Shown piece after piece: positions 9,401-16,752 of a stretch of DNA of 46,479 bases. The notes beneath the pieces are model-generated. The model was given only the letters and a program-made list of their open reading frames with translations. It ran no database searches and was not told the DNA's origin. The translations under genes were made by a program, and so were the position numbers. The DNA lies in IMG/VR virus record IMGVR_UViG_3300022927_000037, positions 1 through 46,479 of that record; one strand, 5' to 3'. Source of the stretch: a virus. Numbering within the stretch: the first letter of the stretch is position 1; every line of letters starts with the position of its first letter.

Positions 9401-9834
9401 TGTCTATTATTAGCAATAATTTCTACTTTAGCACTTCGTATAGAACCTCGGTTTTTGTAAGTTATAATAGCATTTTGAATACCCATCATAGGAGATAAAC
9501 CAAATTCTAATCCTCCTAATCCATAAGCACCACTATTATTAATACTTTTATCTCTAGCTATTCCTCTTTTTTGAGTAGATCCACTAGTAGTTCCATTAAA
9601 TAAAATAAATTCTTTAGCTAAATTATTTTCAAATAAACCTAAATTTTTAATAGTTGGATTAGCAATTGTTTGTTCAACATTTACTGAAGATGCTAATTTA
9701 ATCCATGCTGTTTTTGAATTTAAATAAACTAAATCTTCATTACTGCGTAAAGTTTTACCATGAATTTTTTGTCTGGCTTCAACCTGTTTAATTACATATT
9801 CTGGGGTTGGTTCTCCTACTATGTTTTTTGCCAT
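6451..9834 (-). CDS. Large baseplate hub-like protein with C-terminal N-acetylmuramoyl-L-alanine amidase domain
   Basis: At 1127 residues this is probably the baseplate hub or spike component that cuts peptidoglycan during DNA injection. Residues ~1-760 are a beta-rich structural part split by a Ser/Gly-rich linker (SGSQASGSQAPSG, near 270). A second linker (GIGGGGSGGGGTRGG, near 765) precedes an amidase_2/PGRP domain at about 800-985. In that domain LHYSAGW supplies the first zinc His, YHYVIDAAGHVEHIVPD and GISLQNVG follow the family pattern, and THCGITTGKLDC near 981 supplies the second His, a Lys and the zinc Cys. This domain would cleave the amide bond between MurNAc and L-Ala. A ~140-residue tail follows. 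T4 gp5 carries a lysozyme in the equivalent particle position; the amidase replaces it here. It overlaps its downstream neighbour by one base. Confidence 0.85.
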   Translation of the reverse strand: MAKNIVGEPTPEYVIKQVEARQKIHGKTLRSNEDLVYLNSKTAWIKLASSVNVEQTIANPTIKNLGLFENNLAKEFILFNGTTSGSTQKRGIARDKSINNSGAYGLGGLEFGLSPMMGIQNAIITYKNRGSIRSAKVEIIANNRQQFEIIETLYIKLGYFMLLEWGWSNYVKNDGTFAHDNPYSIVNSFLKRDKGYDSLLSTIESNKEKSEGNYDALIGKVTNFTWTFTPEGQYKISLDLISMGDVIESLKVNTLLPQDMEKSNKPPVSGSQASGSQAPSGSSNSSEGDSEEIPKTPEEVIISYMDKNSLGNFFGKNVKKLDKNNKLSKTINGKKVISFLKTEYVGESADGEGTTIYYVLFQRLLLYIEEYLIPTIKKGKAKFINFDLDTEEQLILLPPLTLSTDPRICNFNSQWKHGEKTGFSTLYGSEDFTKTVGDNTHGRLLNVYFNIQWILETLDTLADDKGNVVLIDFLNALLRGYESCTGNYNSISPDIDDTTNTVIFRDEVQSPDRQKEIEDKPTAKFNTFGYNGSQSNFVKNLQFNTTITPKLASMITIGATRDGSHPGYDATGLTAINAGTFDAIKPDLINNSGKETKPEGEESTTEDKVKNLEEKYKVAKDNFNNYVKLLTGYGNNKKPTLDIEAANSYKSTIKNFIEYNQLKAVKDSDKKNASSPSTGFIPFDLGLTIDGLSGIKIYQKIEVENKFLPYSYPRSISFVIKGVEHTINDNQWTTSLTTLAIPRSTVGSGKEANLTDGSTPQGIGGGGSGGGGTRGGDDPSSWTNKTITSGFALNPRGHDKTKYNKTQVVLHYSAGWQRTDKGQSTIDTLNKRGLSYHYVIDAAGHVEHIVPDRVRAFNAGNANPTSIGISLQNVGYGKNATESSYGPMRKDQLTGNAHLVDYNGKNTTYRGISYAQEITDAQLASLKKLFKEIYKNNPTLPPYKWEGKKTYDFLFPPDKGGKRQTNWSKGKPGYYTHCGITTGKLDCMPTPKIVNFFKSLKLSGPQKLKEADIPVDPTVSTNAFKTLATKLQSIYNLTDNENPTGPGKLFEPATGTINDDEEKAIKLLGKWFASKQIQNLYLDLDEADKKAFDAAFRLLKTETLNKKRKVIFSNKNISVPINSDFNN

Positions 9835-9837
9835 AAC

Positions 9838-10140
9838 TTATTGATTTATTGATTCAAACTCTCGTATTACTTCAGCATAGTTATTTGGTATTCTTATTTG
9901 GGTACCTATAGGAATATTTAATGATGATTGATTAGTTACATCAGTATTAGCTATCGAAATAATCCACCATAATGAACTATCTTTATAATACAAATTAGCT
10001 AAAGTATCAAATCTATCCCCCTGTGTAGTATAAACGTAAATATCATCTTCAGATAAAGGAACCTCAGGGTAACGAGATGTAGTATACGCTACCTTTCTTT
10101 TAATTTTTTCTTGGGGTTGTGTTTGATATCTATTTGCCAT
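9838..10140 (-). CDS. Small LysM-containing baseplate protein (gp53-like)
   Basis: This is a 100-residue baseplate component. The core, GDRFDTLANLYYKDSSLWW followed by IISIANTD (about 41-68), matches the pattern of the N-terminal part of T4 baseplate wedge protein gp53, in which an aromatic-rich helix follows a 'time-of-use' Gly-Asp turn. The end (LNIPIGTQIRIPNN) reads like the last strand of a LysM fold. Small LysM proteins of this size join the tube or hub to the wedges in contractile injection systems. The ATG overlaps the stop of the upstream baseplate gene by one base (TAATG), and the hub-amidase gene starts 3 bases after its stop. The exact T4 equivalence is uncertain. Confidence 0.75.
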   Translation of the reverse strand: MANRYQTQPQEKIKRKVAYTTSRYPEVPLSEDDIYVYTTQGDRFDTLANLYYKDSSLWWIISIANTDVTNQSSLNIPIGTQIRIPNNYAEVIREFESINQ

Positions 10141-12404
10141 TAACTATCATAATTATTACCTGCTCCATTACTTAATGCTATATATCTTTGATCTCCATAT
10201 GTGTTAGTATCAGTTAGATCAGCATTACCCATTGGATTAGTTATAGTTTGGATTGAAGGTCTAAAGTTATGAATTGGAGTAAAATTAAATCCTGTTACTC
10301 TTATAATCATAGGTAATTCTTTAACACTAGAATCAAGACCTCCCTCACTATTTATTCCTATTTCATAAGGACTATCATCATTTATACTTAAATTTAATCC
10401 AGTAATAAAACCTGGCTGTTCATAAAAATATCCTCCTACAGTTAATTGAGCTAAATTACCTTTCATATAGCCATTTCCACTATAATCAGGAGCTAAAGAT
10501 GAAGCTAAATAATTTAATTTTTTATACATTGGGATAAGTTCATTTTTTGATTGAGCAGCAACTGTCCAATCTAATGAAACGGTTCTACCAAACCCACCAT
10601 AAGTATAAAATTCTTCTCCTCGTCCTAAATATTTAGTTGGATTCCATGTTGCTGAGTAATTATCTGAAATAGAACCTAAATGGGCTCTAAAATGAATAAA
10701 AGTTTTAAAAGAAGGATCATCATTATCAATAATAGCTATTCTAAATTTAACTAAATCATTTTTAAGTTCTTCATTATCAGTTACAGAAGCTTTTCTATAT
10801 ATAGGCAATGCGTTAACTTTATCTACTGGTCCTTGTCCTGAGCCTGAGGTATAGTTAATTAGGTTTCTAAGGGGGTTTGTAGGAGAATTATAAGCAATTC
10901 TACTACCTCCTGGGCCTTCGATTGATTTATTTTCACTACCTATGTAAGAAGGTGAATTAGAAAGTATTTGTGAATTTGATAAATTTTTTCTAAGTTCAGC
11001 TCTAAAATCTTGTTTTATACCACCATTATATCCTGTTTGGATAGTTTTTTCCTCTATAGCATCGTTTAGTTGGGAGGTTGATAATGTAGAAGGATTAATA
11101 TTTTCACCAGAGGGGTTAAGAGTATTTAGTTGAGCATTAATTGTAGGGGGTGATGATAATGTTCTATATTCCTCTAATATAGGAAATCCATTAGCTGTAC
11201 CAAAATAATCACTAGCATATATGTTTTTTAGGTTTAATAAATTATCAGTATCAATATATTTAGGTAAGTCTCTTTGAGGGGTAGAACCTGTATAAAAATA
11301 AGTAGGACTGGTTGATGCTAGGGCGTTTTTATCTCCTGTTCTATCTTGACCACCTCTAATAATTTGGCCTTCATTATTAACTAAATTATCTAGTAAATTA
11401 GGATCATAATATCCTAATTCTTTAATATAAGCTTCTGTGGCTCCACTTTTAATAATTTGATCTAAGTAATTAGCACCTTGTGTGTTTACAGATCCTGTAT
11501 AGAAGTAAGTTGGGTTAGTTGTTGCTAAAGAGTTAAATTCACCTGTTTGGTCTTGACCACCTCTAATAATTTGGCCTTCATTATTAACTAAATTATCTAG
11601 TAAATTAGGATCATAATATCCTATTCTTCTAATATAATCTATAGTAGCTCCCTCTTTAATAATTTGATCAAGGTAATTTGTTCCTTGGGGTTGATGAGAT
11701 CCACTAGCATTACCATAAAAATAAGTTGGGTTTGATACTGATAAAGGATTATTAGTTCCTGTTCTTTGATCAGCAAATCTAATGTTTGTTTTACCAATAC
11801 CTAAAATAGATCCTGGGCCTCCACCATATGATAAAATATTAGGGCCTACATTAATATCTACTCCTGAAAAATTCCAGTTAGATTGTGATGTTTTATCGGT
11901 AATATTTTGGTAAAGAGATACTAATCTATTTTCTGATTTGGGTTGAGTTGATTTTACTTTGACTCCATATAAATTATCATTATTGGAGTAAGCACCTGTT
12001 AGTTCAAATGGGTTTATACCTTGTTTATTTAAATGACCTCCAAAAGCATTAACACCCGCTTGAGCTAAAGTAGATAATGGTGTATAAATACCTTCATTTA
12101 AAATACCACTAGTTTGGGTGCGATTAGATGTTCTAGATAATAATTGTTGTTTAGCTATAAATAAAATACCACTTGGGGATTTTGTATCAATAAACATTTT
12201 ACCTAAACGTAAAACATCTTCCCCACTATTAGTTACAGCAGTAATTCCCCCTCTTAAGAGGAAATCATTATCTAAAATTCCTAGATTATTTGTCCCTTCA
12301 GGAATAGGAGAAGTAATATATGGTTGTCCACTATTACCACCACCTAACCTGTCTCTCCCAAATCTTAGGGATTTTAGATCAGTTTTGAGGTCTATTAAAG
12401 GCAT
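10140..12404 (-). CDS. Baseplate / tail-tube-initiator structural protein with internal tandem repeat
   Basis: This 754-residue structural protein lies in the baseplate cluster. The C-terminal ~190 residues (from FIHFRAHLGSISDNYSATW to FNFTPIHNFRPSIQ) have the alternating strands of tail-tube-like domains and contain a Gly-Gly-Phe-Gly-Arg turn (YGGFGRTVSLDW). This part probably attaches to the tube end, as T4 gp48 and gp54 do. The middle region has two near-identical 69-residue units and a partial third, each starting PTYFY and containing YYDPNLLDNLVNNEGQIIRG (see the repeat entry). The N-terminal ~200 residues are low-complexity and Gly/Asn/Ser-rich. It starts 3 bases after the preceding small gene. 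A named T4 counterpart cannot be fixed from sequence reading; a fusion of tube-cap and wedge functions is possible. Confidence 0.75.
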   Translation of the reverse strand: MPLIDLKTDLKSLRFGRDRLGGGNSGQPYITSPIPEGTNNLGILDNDFLLRGGITAVTNSGEDVLRLGKMFIDTKSPSGILFIAKQQLLSRTSNRTQTSGILNEGIYTPLSTLAQAGVNAFGGHLNKQGINPFELTGAYSNNDNLYGVKVKSTQPKSENRLVSLYQNITDKTSQSNWNFSGVDINVGPNILSYGGGPGSILGIGKTNIRFADQRTGTNNPLSVSNPTYFYGNASGSHQPQGTNYLDQIIKEGATIDYIRRIGYYDPNLLDNLVNNEGQIIRGGQDQTGEFNSLATTNPTYFYTGSVNTQGANYLDQIIKSGATEAYIKELGYYDPNLLDNLVNNEGQIIRGGQDRTGDKNALASTSPTYFYTGSTPQRDLPKYIDTDNLLNLKNIYASDYFGTANGFPILEEYRTLSSPPTINAQLNTLNPSGENINPSTLSTSQLNDAIEEKTIQTGYNGGIKQDFRAELRKNLSNSQILSNSPSYIGSENKSIEGPGGSRIAYNSPTNPLRNLINYTSGSGQGPVDKVNALPIYRKASVTDNEELKNDLVKFRIAIIDNDDPSFKTFIHFRAHLGSISDNYSATWNPTKYLGRGEEFYTYGGFGRTVSLDWTVAAQSKNELIPMYKKLNYLASSLAPDYSGNGYMKGNLAQLTVGGYFYEQPGFITGLNLSINDDSPYEIGINSEGGLDSSVKELPMIIRVTGFNFTPIHNFRPSIQTITNPMGNADLTDTNTYGDQRYIALSNGAGNNYDS
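11288..11731 (-). repeat. Tandem 207-bp in-frame repeat within the baseplate gene
   Basis: Two complete units and the start of a third lie inside the 754-residue baseplate gene. A 73-base stretch at 11344-11416 recurs without any difference at 11551-11623, an offset of exactly 207 bases (69 codons). The encoded units both contain YYDPNLLDNLVNNEGQIIRG and begin with PTYFY. The flanks have diverged, so the perfect block points to recent duplication or gene conversion. Confidence 0.93.
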
Positions 12405-12407
12405 TTA

Positions 12408-12611
12408 TTAAACTCTACCGCCTTGATTTTCAGGTGCGTTGTCTCTGTAAGTTGATGGTTTTTTACCATCTAGATCTAGTACTGAATCCGAAGCAATAAT
12501 TTGATTATTTGCGTTTACTAGATCACTTTCTTGATCATACTTAGAAGGTGTTGAACCATTTAAAGCAGTTAAGTTTGAACCTTGTGTTTGTAATTTGTCT
12601 AAAAGAGCCAT
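12408..12611 (-). CDS. Small 67-residue virion-type protein, unrecognised
   Basis: This short acidic-to-neutral protein (MALLDKLQTQGSNLTALNGS...) has no domain I can name. The segment LTALNGSTPSKYDQESD and the conserved-looking start MALLDKLQ resemble small structural proteins next to tape-measure genes in related phage genomes, but that is an impression. A clear AATATTTATAA element lies 17 bases upstream of its ATG, so it is probably expressed late and may lead the baseplate transcription unit that continues into the 754-residue gene 3 bases downstream. The frame is intact and the upstream element supports its being a real gene. Confidence 0.7.
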   Translation of the reverse strand: MALLDKLQTQGSNLTALNGSTPSKYDQESDLVNANNQIIASDSVLDLDGKKPSTYRDNAPENQGGRV

Positions 12612-12628
12612 AATTATGTTTATTTTTA

Positions 12629-12639
12629 TTATAAATATT
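12629..12639 (-). promoter_or_regulatory. Putative late promoter element before the small 67-residue gene
   Basis: The coding strand reads AATATTTATAA, 17 bases before the ATG at 12611. It is one of eleven similarly placed copies in the window. Confidence 0.6.
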
Positions 12640-12644
12640 TAATT

Positions 12645-15620
12645 TTATTGAACTTTATAAGTTCCTACAGCCATTGCTGTACCTACTTTAGTTGAATCCA
12701 TGTATACATCACCTCCAGCTTTAACAGCGGATATTAATTCATCAAATTTCCTATAGAATTCATTTAATGGGATTACTGCTTCAGGGCCTGCTTCACCAAC
12801 AATAGCATTTACTGGTTGAGTAACTACACCTCCAGTAGCCATCATTTTAGGAGATTTTTGATTTGCCGATTCTATTTGACTTTCTAACCCAAAAGTTTTA
12901 GATATAGCCTCACCAATTGGTCTAGCACCTACCACATCAGCAATTTGACCAAATAACCATCTACCAGCCATATCACCTAAAGTATAAGCAACACCATTTA
13001 ATATGAAAGCAGGAATACCAGTAGCAGATAATCCAGTTGTTATTGCTGCTGCTCCTATACCTCCTGCTATACCTCCAATTCCTTCAAGAGCTCTTTTACC
13101 GATATCTTGGTATACATCATCTTTAGTACCTCCCTCAGCTACTATAGAAGCAATATCTGAGGCTGTAAATAATCCTTCTATAAGACTACCTATAACAGGA
13201 ATTCTTTTGGCAAATCTACCAAAGTTTTTCCCAATTGCAGGAATTTTGGATTTTAAAGCTTCAATAGGATTTATCTTTTTTGCGAAATTTCCTACGGCTG
13301 AGGCTCCTTTACTGAAGAAATTACCTATTTTTCCAAATCCTCCAGATATTGAGCTTCCTGCTCGGCTAAGTAAACTTCCTGCTCCTTCAGCTGCTATATC
13401 TGTTCCCGCCATCATTGCAGCATCTCCTAAAGCAGAACCACCACCTTCTCCTCCAGTTACACTTGAAATAATTTCAGGAGCCAAATATGAAAGGCCTGTA
13501 GCTAAGGCTCCACCTAGTCCTCTGCCTCTTCTTCCTCTACTTCTGCCTCTTCTGCCTTTTGATGGGGCTTTTACTCTTCTACCTGTTTTAGCATCGTAAT
13601 GGAATTTTCTTCCTCTCTTATCAACACCTGTTTTTGTTCTGCTTCTTTTTCCTTTTCTTCTACCACCACCTTCATCACCGCCATAGTAGCCACCGTCACC
13701 GTCACCGCCACCGCCACCACCTTGTTGGTTGTCAACTATTACGTGCTGAGGATCGCCCATTCTTCCTGATGGTTTTCCTCTAAAGGCATTTATGATACCT
13801 TTACCTACTAAATAAAGAGACCCAGCTGTAGCGACAATACCAGCAAGAACACCTGCCCCACTGAGTAAAGGTTTCAATATTGGGCTTGAAGAAATCGTAT
13901 TAAGTAGCCCTGTAATTTTATCCATTGCATATGATAAAGGGCCTGATGAGAATGAGGTAAATGCGCTTTTTATGTTTTCAATGGAAGTAGCTAATTTTTC
14001 AGAAGCAGCAAGTTCTTGTTCCTGTAATTCTCGGGCTGCAGCTTTGGTAATATTTCGATCTTGAGCTAATTTATCTAATGCTTCTTCTTTTTTTAAGGCT
14101 TCAGCTAATTTTTCAACACTTAAACCAGTAGCATCTGCTATAGCTTGTTTTTGGATTACATTCATTTTTTCAAATTCATGTATTCCTCCTACTTGTTTTA
14201 GAACTTCGGCTGATGCTTCAGCTGATTTTCCTTGGAGAGCTAATTGTCTAGCTTTTTCAAAATTTAAATCTTTACCCGTTAATAATTCCGCCTCTAGTTC
14301 TGCAGTGATTGATTTTTCAAAATCTAATAATCCATTAGATATACCTTTGGTATCATCTAAAGTAAGTCCTAAACGTTTAGCTTGAAATACAGCTTGAGCT
14401 AATGCTTTTGGGTTGTTTCCATAATTAGCAGCAATATCCGCAGATACATTTGCTACTCCTTCTAAGATATCTTTTTGATTAATAAGACCATCTCCTACTT
14501 GTCCTGAAATATTGTAAATATCTTCTTGGGACATTCCAGTTTCAAGAGAAAGTTCGAGTAATTTAGCTGCGGTTTCTGCTTGAAGTCCAGCTCTTTGAGT
14601 TAATGCTGTTTGTGTTTCTAGTTGTTGTGAAGTAAATACAACAGAAGTACCTAAAGAATTATTTAACTGTTGGTTAGCTTCAAGAATTCTTGATTGGGTA
14701 ACAGAGGTTTCTGCAGAGTCTTGAGAAATAACTCGCATTTGTTCCCTAAATTCGTTTGCATTTTTTGTACTAAGGCCTAGATCTTTAACTATTTTTGCAG
14801 TTTGATCACTAGTAGCTAATCCTATTTGTCCTAATGTTTTAAATGTTTTAACAAAGAAAGTTAATTGAACTAAAGGATCATCAATAGCATCCATTAATCC
14901 ATTTTTAATACCTCCAAGTGCCGAACCTAATACTGCATAACTACTGCCTGTACTTTCAGCAGTATTATACATATCTTCCTGAATATCAGCAATGGTTTGA
15001 GAATCAATTCCAATTTTAGAAAGAGTACCTGAGATACCTTTAAAAGCAACTCCAGTAAGACCGATAGTCTTTTCTATTTTTTCTTCTGTTTTAAGACGTG
15101 CTTGTAAAGCTTCATTTCCTTCTGTTAGGATAGAGTATTCTTTTTCAGCTAGGGCTAGTGCTTCTGCTTCTTCTTTTGATAACGTTATTCTTGCCTTTTT
15201 TTTCTCTTTTAATTCAGATATTTGAAGTTTTAAATACTTTTCTTCTGCTCTATTTTTTTTCTCTAAATTTTTAAGTTCTTTTAGACTTAATCTAGAAATC
15301 CCTAATTGATCACTTTCTAGTTTTTCGTAAATGTTTTTAATTTTTCTTAAAGAACGTGTAGCTTTTTTTATTGCTGAATCAGAATCACCTAATCCATTTA
15401 AAACTCCTTCAATTTCTTCTCGAACACCTACAAAACCCTGAGATAATCTGTATGCGTTTTCTCGGGCACGATCTAGGGCACCCTCCATTTGTTCAATAGC
15501 TCGTTGTGTTTTTTCTACATTACTTGTATCAAAAACAGCAGCAGGTTTTTTAGTTATCTTTTCGTATTCCTTACGAAAATCTTCTAACTGCTTTTTTAAA
15601 TCTTTTAAACTATCGGCCAT
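12645..15620 (-). CDS. Tail tape measure protein
   Basis: This 991-residue protein would set tail length and fill the tube lumen before ejection. The first ~190 residues are heptad-rich coiled coil (SLKDLKKQLEDFRKEYEKIT onward). A long helical middle follows, then hydrophobic Gly/Ala segments near 600-625 (LLSGAGVLAGIVATAGSLYLVGKGI split over two windows) and again near 845-890. The C-terminal motif VNAIVGEAGPEAVIPL (about 947-962) is typical of tape measures. The position after tube, sheath and the chaperone-like pair is standard. By the usual 0.15 nm per residue this predicts a tail of about 150 nm. The region 628-705 is odd: a Gly-rich run followed by a strongly basic Arg/Lys/Gly stretch (GRRGRSRGRRGRGLGG). 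It is preceded by a late-type element at 15637-15647. Confidence 0.9.
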   Translation of the reverse strand: MADSLKDLKKQLEDFRKEYEKITKKPAAVFDTSNVEKTQRAIEQMEGALDRARENAYRLSQGFVGVREEIEGVLNGLGDSDSAIKKATRSLRKIKNIYEKLESDQLGISRLSLKELKNLEKKNRAEEKYLKLQISELKEKKKARITLSKEEAEALALAEKEYSILTEGNEALQARLKTEEKIEKTIGLTGVAFKGISGTLSKIGIDSQTIADIQEDMYNTAESTGSSYAVLGSALGGIKNGLMDAIDDPLVQLTFFVKTFKTLGQIGLATSDQTAKIVKDLGLSTKNANEFREQMRVISQDSAETSVTQSRILEANQQLNNSLGTSVVFTSQQLETQTALTQRAGLQAETAAKLLELSLETGMSQEDIYNISGQVGDGLINQKDILEGVANVSADIAANYGNNPKALAQAVFQAKRLGLTLDDTKGISNGLLDFEKSITAELEAELLTGKDLNFEKARQLALQGKSAEASAEVLKQVGGIHEFEKMNVIQKQAIADATGLSVEKLAEALKKEEALDKLAQDRNITKAAARELQEQELAASEKLATSIENIKSAFTSFSSGPLSYAMDKITGLLNTISSSPILKPLLSGAGVLAGIVATAGSLYLVGKGIINAFRGKPSGRMGDPQHVIVDNQQGGGGGGDGDGGYYGGDEGGGRRKGKRSRTKTGVDKRGRKFHYDAKTGRRVKAPSKGRRGRSRGRRGRGLGGALATGLSYLAPEIISSVTGGEGGGSALGDAAMMAGTDIAAEGAGSLLSRAGSSISGGFGKIGNFFSKGASAVGNFAKKINPIEALKSKIPAIGKNFGRFAKRIPVIGSLIEGLFTASDIASIVAEGGTKDDVYQDIGKRALEGIGGIAGGIGAAAITTGLSATGIPAFILNGVAYTLGDMAGRWLFGQIADVVGARPIGEAISKTFGLESQIESANQKSPKMMATGGVVTQPVNAIVGEAGPEAVIPLNEFYRKFDELISAVKAGGDVYMDSTKVGTAMAVGTYKVQ

Positions 15621-15636
15621 ATTATAGTATTATATG

Positions 15637-15647
15637 TTATAAATATT
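15637..15647 (-). promoter_or_regulatory. Putative late promoter element before the tape measure gene
   Basis: The coding strand reads AATATTTATAA, 16 bases before the ATG at 15620. It directly follows the hairpin at 15649-15674. Confidence 0.65.
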
Positions 15648-15674
15648 AAAAGGCGTCATTTTTTTGACGCCTTT
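15648..15674 (-). terminator. Hairpin, possible weak terminator between chaperone-like and tape measure genes
   Basis: A perfect 10-bp stem (15649-15658 pairs with 15665-15674) has a 6-base loop. The stop codon of the 94-residue gene (15656-15658) is inside the stem. The U-tract after it is short because the late promoter element begins immediately, so it may attenuate rather than terminate. Confidence 0.6.
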
Positions 15675-15940
15675 GTAACATAAGAAGGTGGGGTAATTTT
15701 TTTTCTTTCTTGAGCTGCGCTTCGCGCATCTCCCTTTAACCAACTATCTTCAGCAGATGTATCTTGGTTTTGTTTTTTATAATGATCATTTATAAGATTA
15801 AAAGTTAAATTTCTTAACCATATAGGCATATTATAGACAGTATCCCAATCATACCCTCCGTTTCCATAAAATATTACTTCGTGGATTTGTCGAAATAAAT
15901 TAGTTCGATATTTAGAAGTCAGGCCAAAAAAAGGTGGCAT
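15656..15940 (-). CDS. Tail-assembly chaperone-like or baseplate-assembly protein, second of an overlapping pair
   Basis: This is a 94-residue protein starting MPPFFGLTSKYRTNLFRQIH. I chose the ATG at 15938-15940; the frame stays open further upstream, but that extension lies inside the preceding gene and reads as a shadow. The segment EVIFYGNGGYDWDTVYNMPIW (split FYGNGGYDWD / VYNMPIW) is a motif I associate with small proteins paired with T4_baseplate-family proteins. It overlaps the upstream gene by 29 bases in the +1 frame, next to a run of seven T. Two small overlapping genes just before a tape measure are the usual tail-chaperone (gpG/gpGT) arrangement, so it may be made as a separate protein, as a frameshift fusion, or as both. 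The C-terminus is basic. Confidence 0.75.
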   Translation of the reverse strand: MPPFFGLTSKYRTNLFRQIHEVIFYGNGGYDWDTVYNMPIWLRNLTFNLINDHYKKQNQDTSAEDSWLKGDARSAAQERKKITPPSYVTKASKK

Positions 15941-16652
15941 TAATAGGGATTTCGAGGTCCTCCTCCATCCCCTCAATAAATTCATATTGAATTGTTGTAT
16001 TAATGCCTGGGTTAATTTGGTTGTAGTATTCTCTGAATGCTCTAGCATCTTTAGCTAAAAATGCATTATCAACAAAACTCGAAATAGTACTACGTTCTGA
16101 ATCACCATTTACGGAAAGAATCATATGTTTCATACGAGTAGTTAATTCTTTACCTTCATTTTTATTTAACTTTTTATATCCTGCTATTTCTTTTTCAATG
16201 ATACTATCATCCTTTTGAGTTAAAAGTTTAAAAGTGATTTTATTACCTGAGTGAGGTAATTCAAAAGCAAATTCATTTGTACGAGGGGATAAGATTAAAG
16301 ATTCATCTAAGAATTTTTCATTTAATTCTGTTAGATCTGTTGTAATTGATTCGCCCGAATAAGTAAATGTATAATCTTTACCATATCCTAAAATACGAGA
16401 AGCAATAAGAATAGCATCTTTATCACCAATTAATAAATCATCAAAATTAATTTTACTTACAACAAGAGATCTTAGTAATTTATCAATTACTGTGCCCTGT
16501 CGAATATAATTTTGATTTGTAAGAATGTCTTCTTCTTTAGCAGTCATATATTTCATTTCAATCTTTCCTTCTGCTAAAGGAGAACCCTCAGGATAAAGTA
16601 AACCTTTTGAGGGTAATTCTACCGTTTCGGTAGGTAACTTAAATTCGGCCAT
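15912..16652 (-). CDS. T4_baseplate (gp26-like) family protein, probable tail-assembly chaperone or baseplate hub assembly factor
   Basis: This 246-residue protein contains LPSKGLLYPEGSPL, then KIEMKYMTAKEEDILTN and YIRQGTVIDKLLRSL (residues 12-65), the N-terminal signature I associate with the T4 bacteriophage baseplate family (Pfam name T4_baseplate, T4 gp26). The C-terminal half is helical and ends IPINATFFWPDF. It lies between tail tube and tape measure, the position held by gpG-type chaperones in long-tailed phages. Its final codons contain a seven-T run that could allow +1 slippage into the overlapping 94-residue frame. A late-type element lies 29 bases upstream, after a strong terminator hairpin, so this gene probably opens a new transcription unit. 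Confidence 0.8.
   Translation of the reverse strand: MAEFKLPTETVELPSKGLLYPEGSPLAEGKIEMKYMTAKEEDILTNQNYIRQGTVIDKLLRSLVVSKINFDDLLIGDKDAILIASRILGYGKDYTFTYSGESITTDLTELNEKFLDESLILSPRTNEFAFELPHSGNKITFKLLTQKDDSIIEKEIAGYKKLNKNEGKELTTRMKHMILSVNGDSERSTISSFVDNAFLAKDARAFREYYNQINPGINTTIQYEFIEGMEEDLEIPINATFFWPDF
15926..15932 (-). other. Seven-T run at the gene overlap, candidate +1 frameshift site
   Basis: The coding strand reads ACC TTT TTT TGG in the upstream frame. A tRNA-Phe on the second TTT can move forward one base and still pair with TTT, then continue GGC CTG ACT in the downstream frame. A -1 shift meets TGA after two codons, so only +1 (or -2) would give a fusion. Confidence 0.4.
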
Positions 16653-16681
16653 AATTTTTATTTTTAATAACTTTGTTCTAG

Positions 16682-16691
16682 TATAAATATG
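16682..16691 (-). promoter_or_regulatory. Putative late promoter element before the gp26-like gene
   Basis: The coding strand reads CATATTTATA, 29 bases before the ATG at 16652 and 5 bases after the U-tract of the terminator at 16697-16725. Confidence 0.6.
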
Positions 16692-16696
16692 AACAT

Positions 16697-16725
16697 AAAA
16701 AAAGAGCTTGACAAAGCCAAGCTCT
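16697..16725 (-). terminator. Intrinsic terminator after the tail tube gene
   Basis: An 8-bp perfect stem (AGAGCTTG with CAAGCTCT, 16703-16710 and 16718-16725) has a 7-base loop and is followed on the coding strand by six or more T. It lies 27 bases after the tail tube stop codon. Confidence 0.85.
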
Positions 16726-16752
16726 CTTTAAAAGTATTTGAGTTTTCTTTTT

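Noticed and set aside
15912-15940. -1 programmed frameshift at the T7 run
   Set aside because: The -1 frame meets TGA after two codons, so it cannot produce a fusion with the downstream ORF.
15941-16048. Upstream extension of the 94-residue tail gene (start MLEHSENTT)
   Set aside because: It lies entirely within the coding region of the gp26-like gene in another frame. The internal ATG at 15938-15940 begins the recognisable part.
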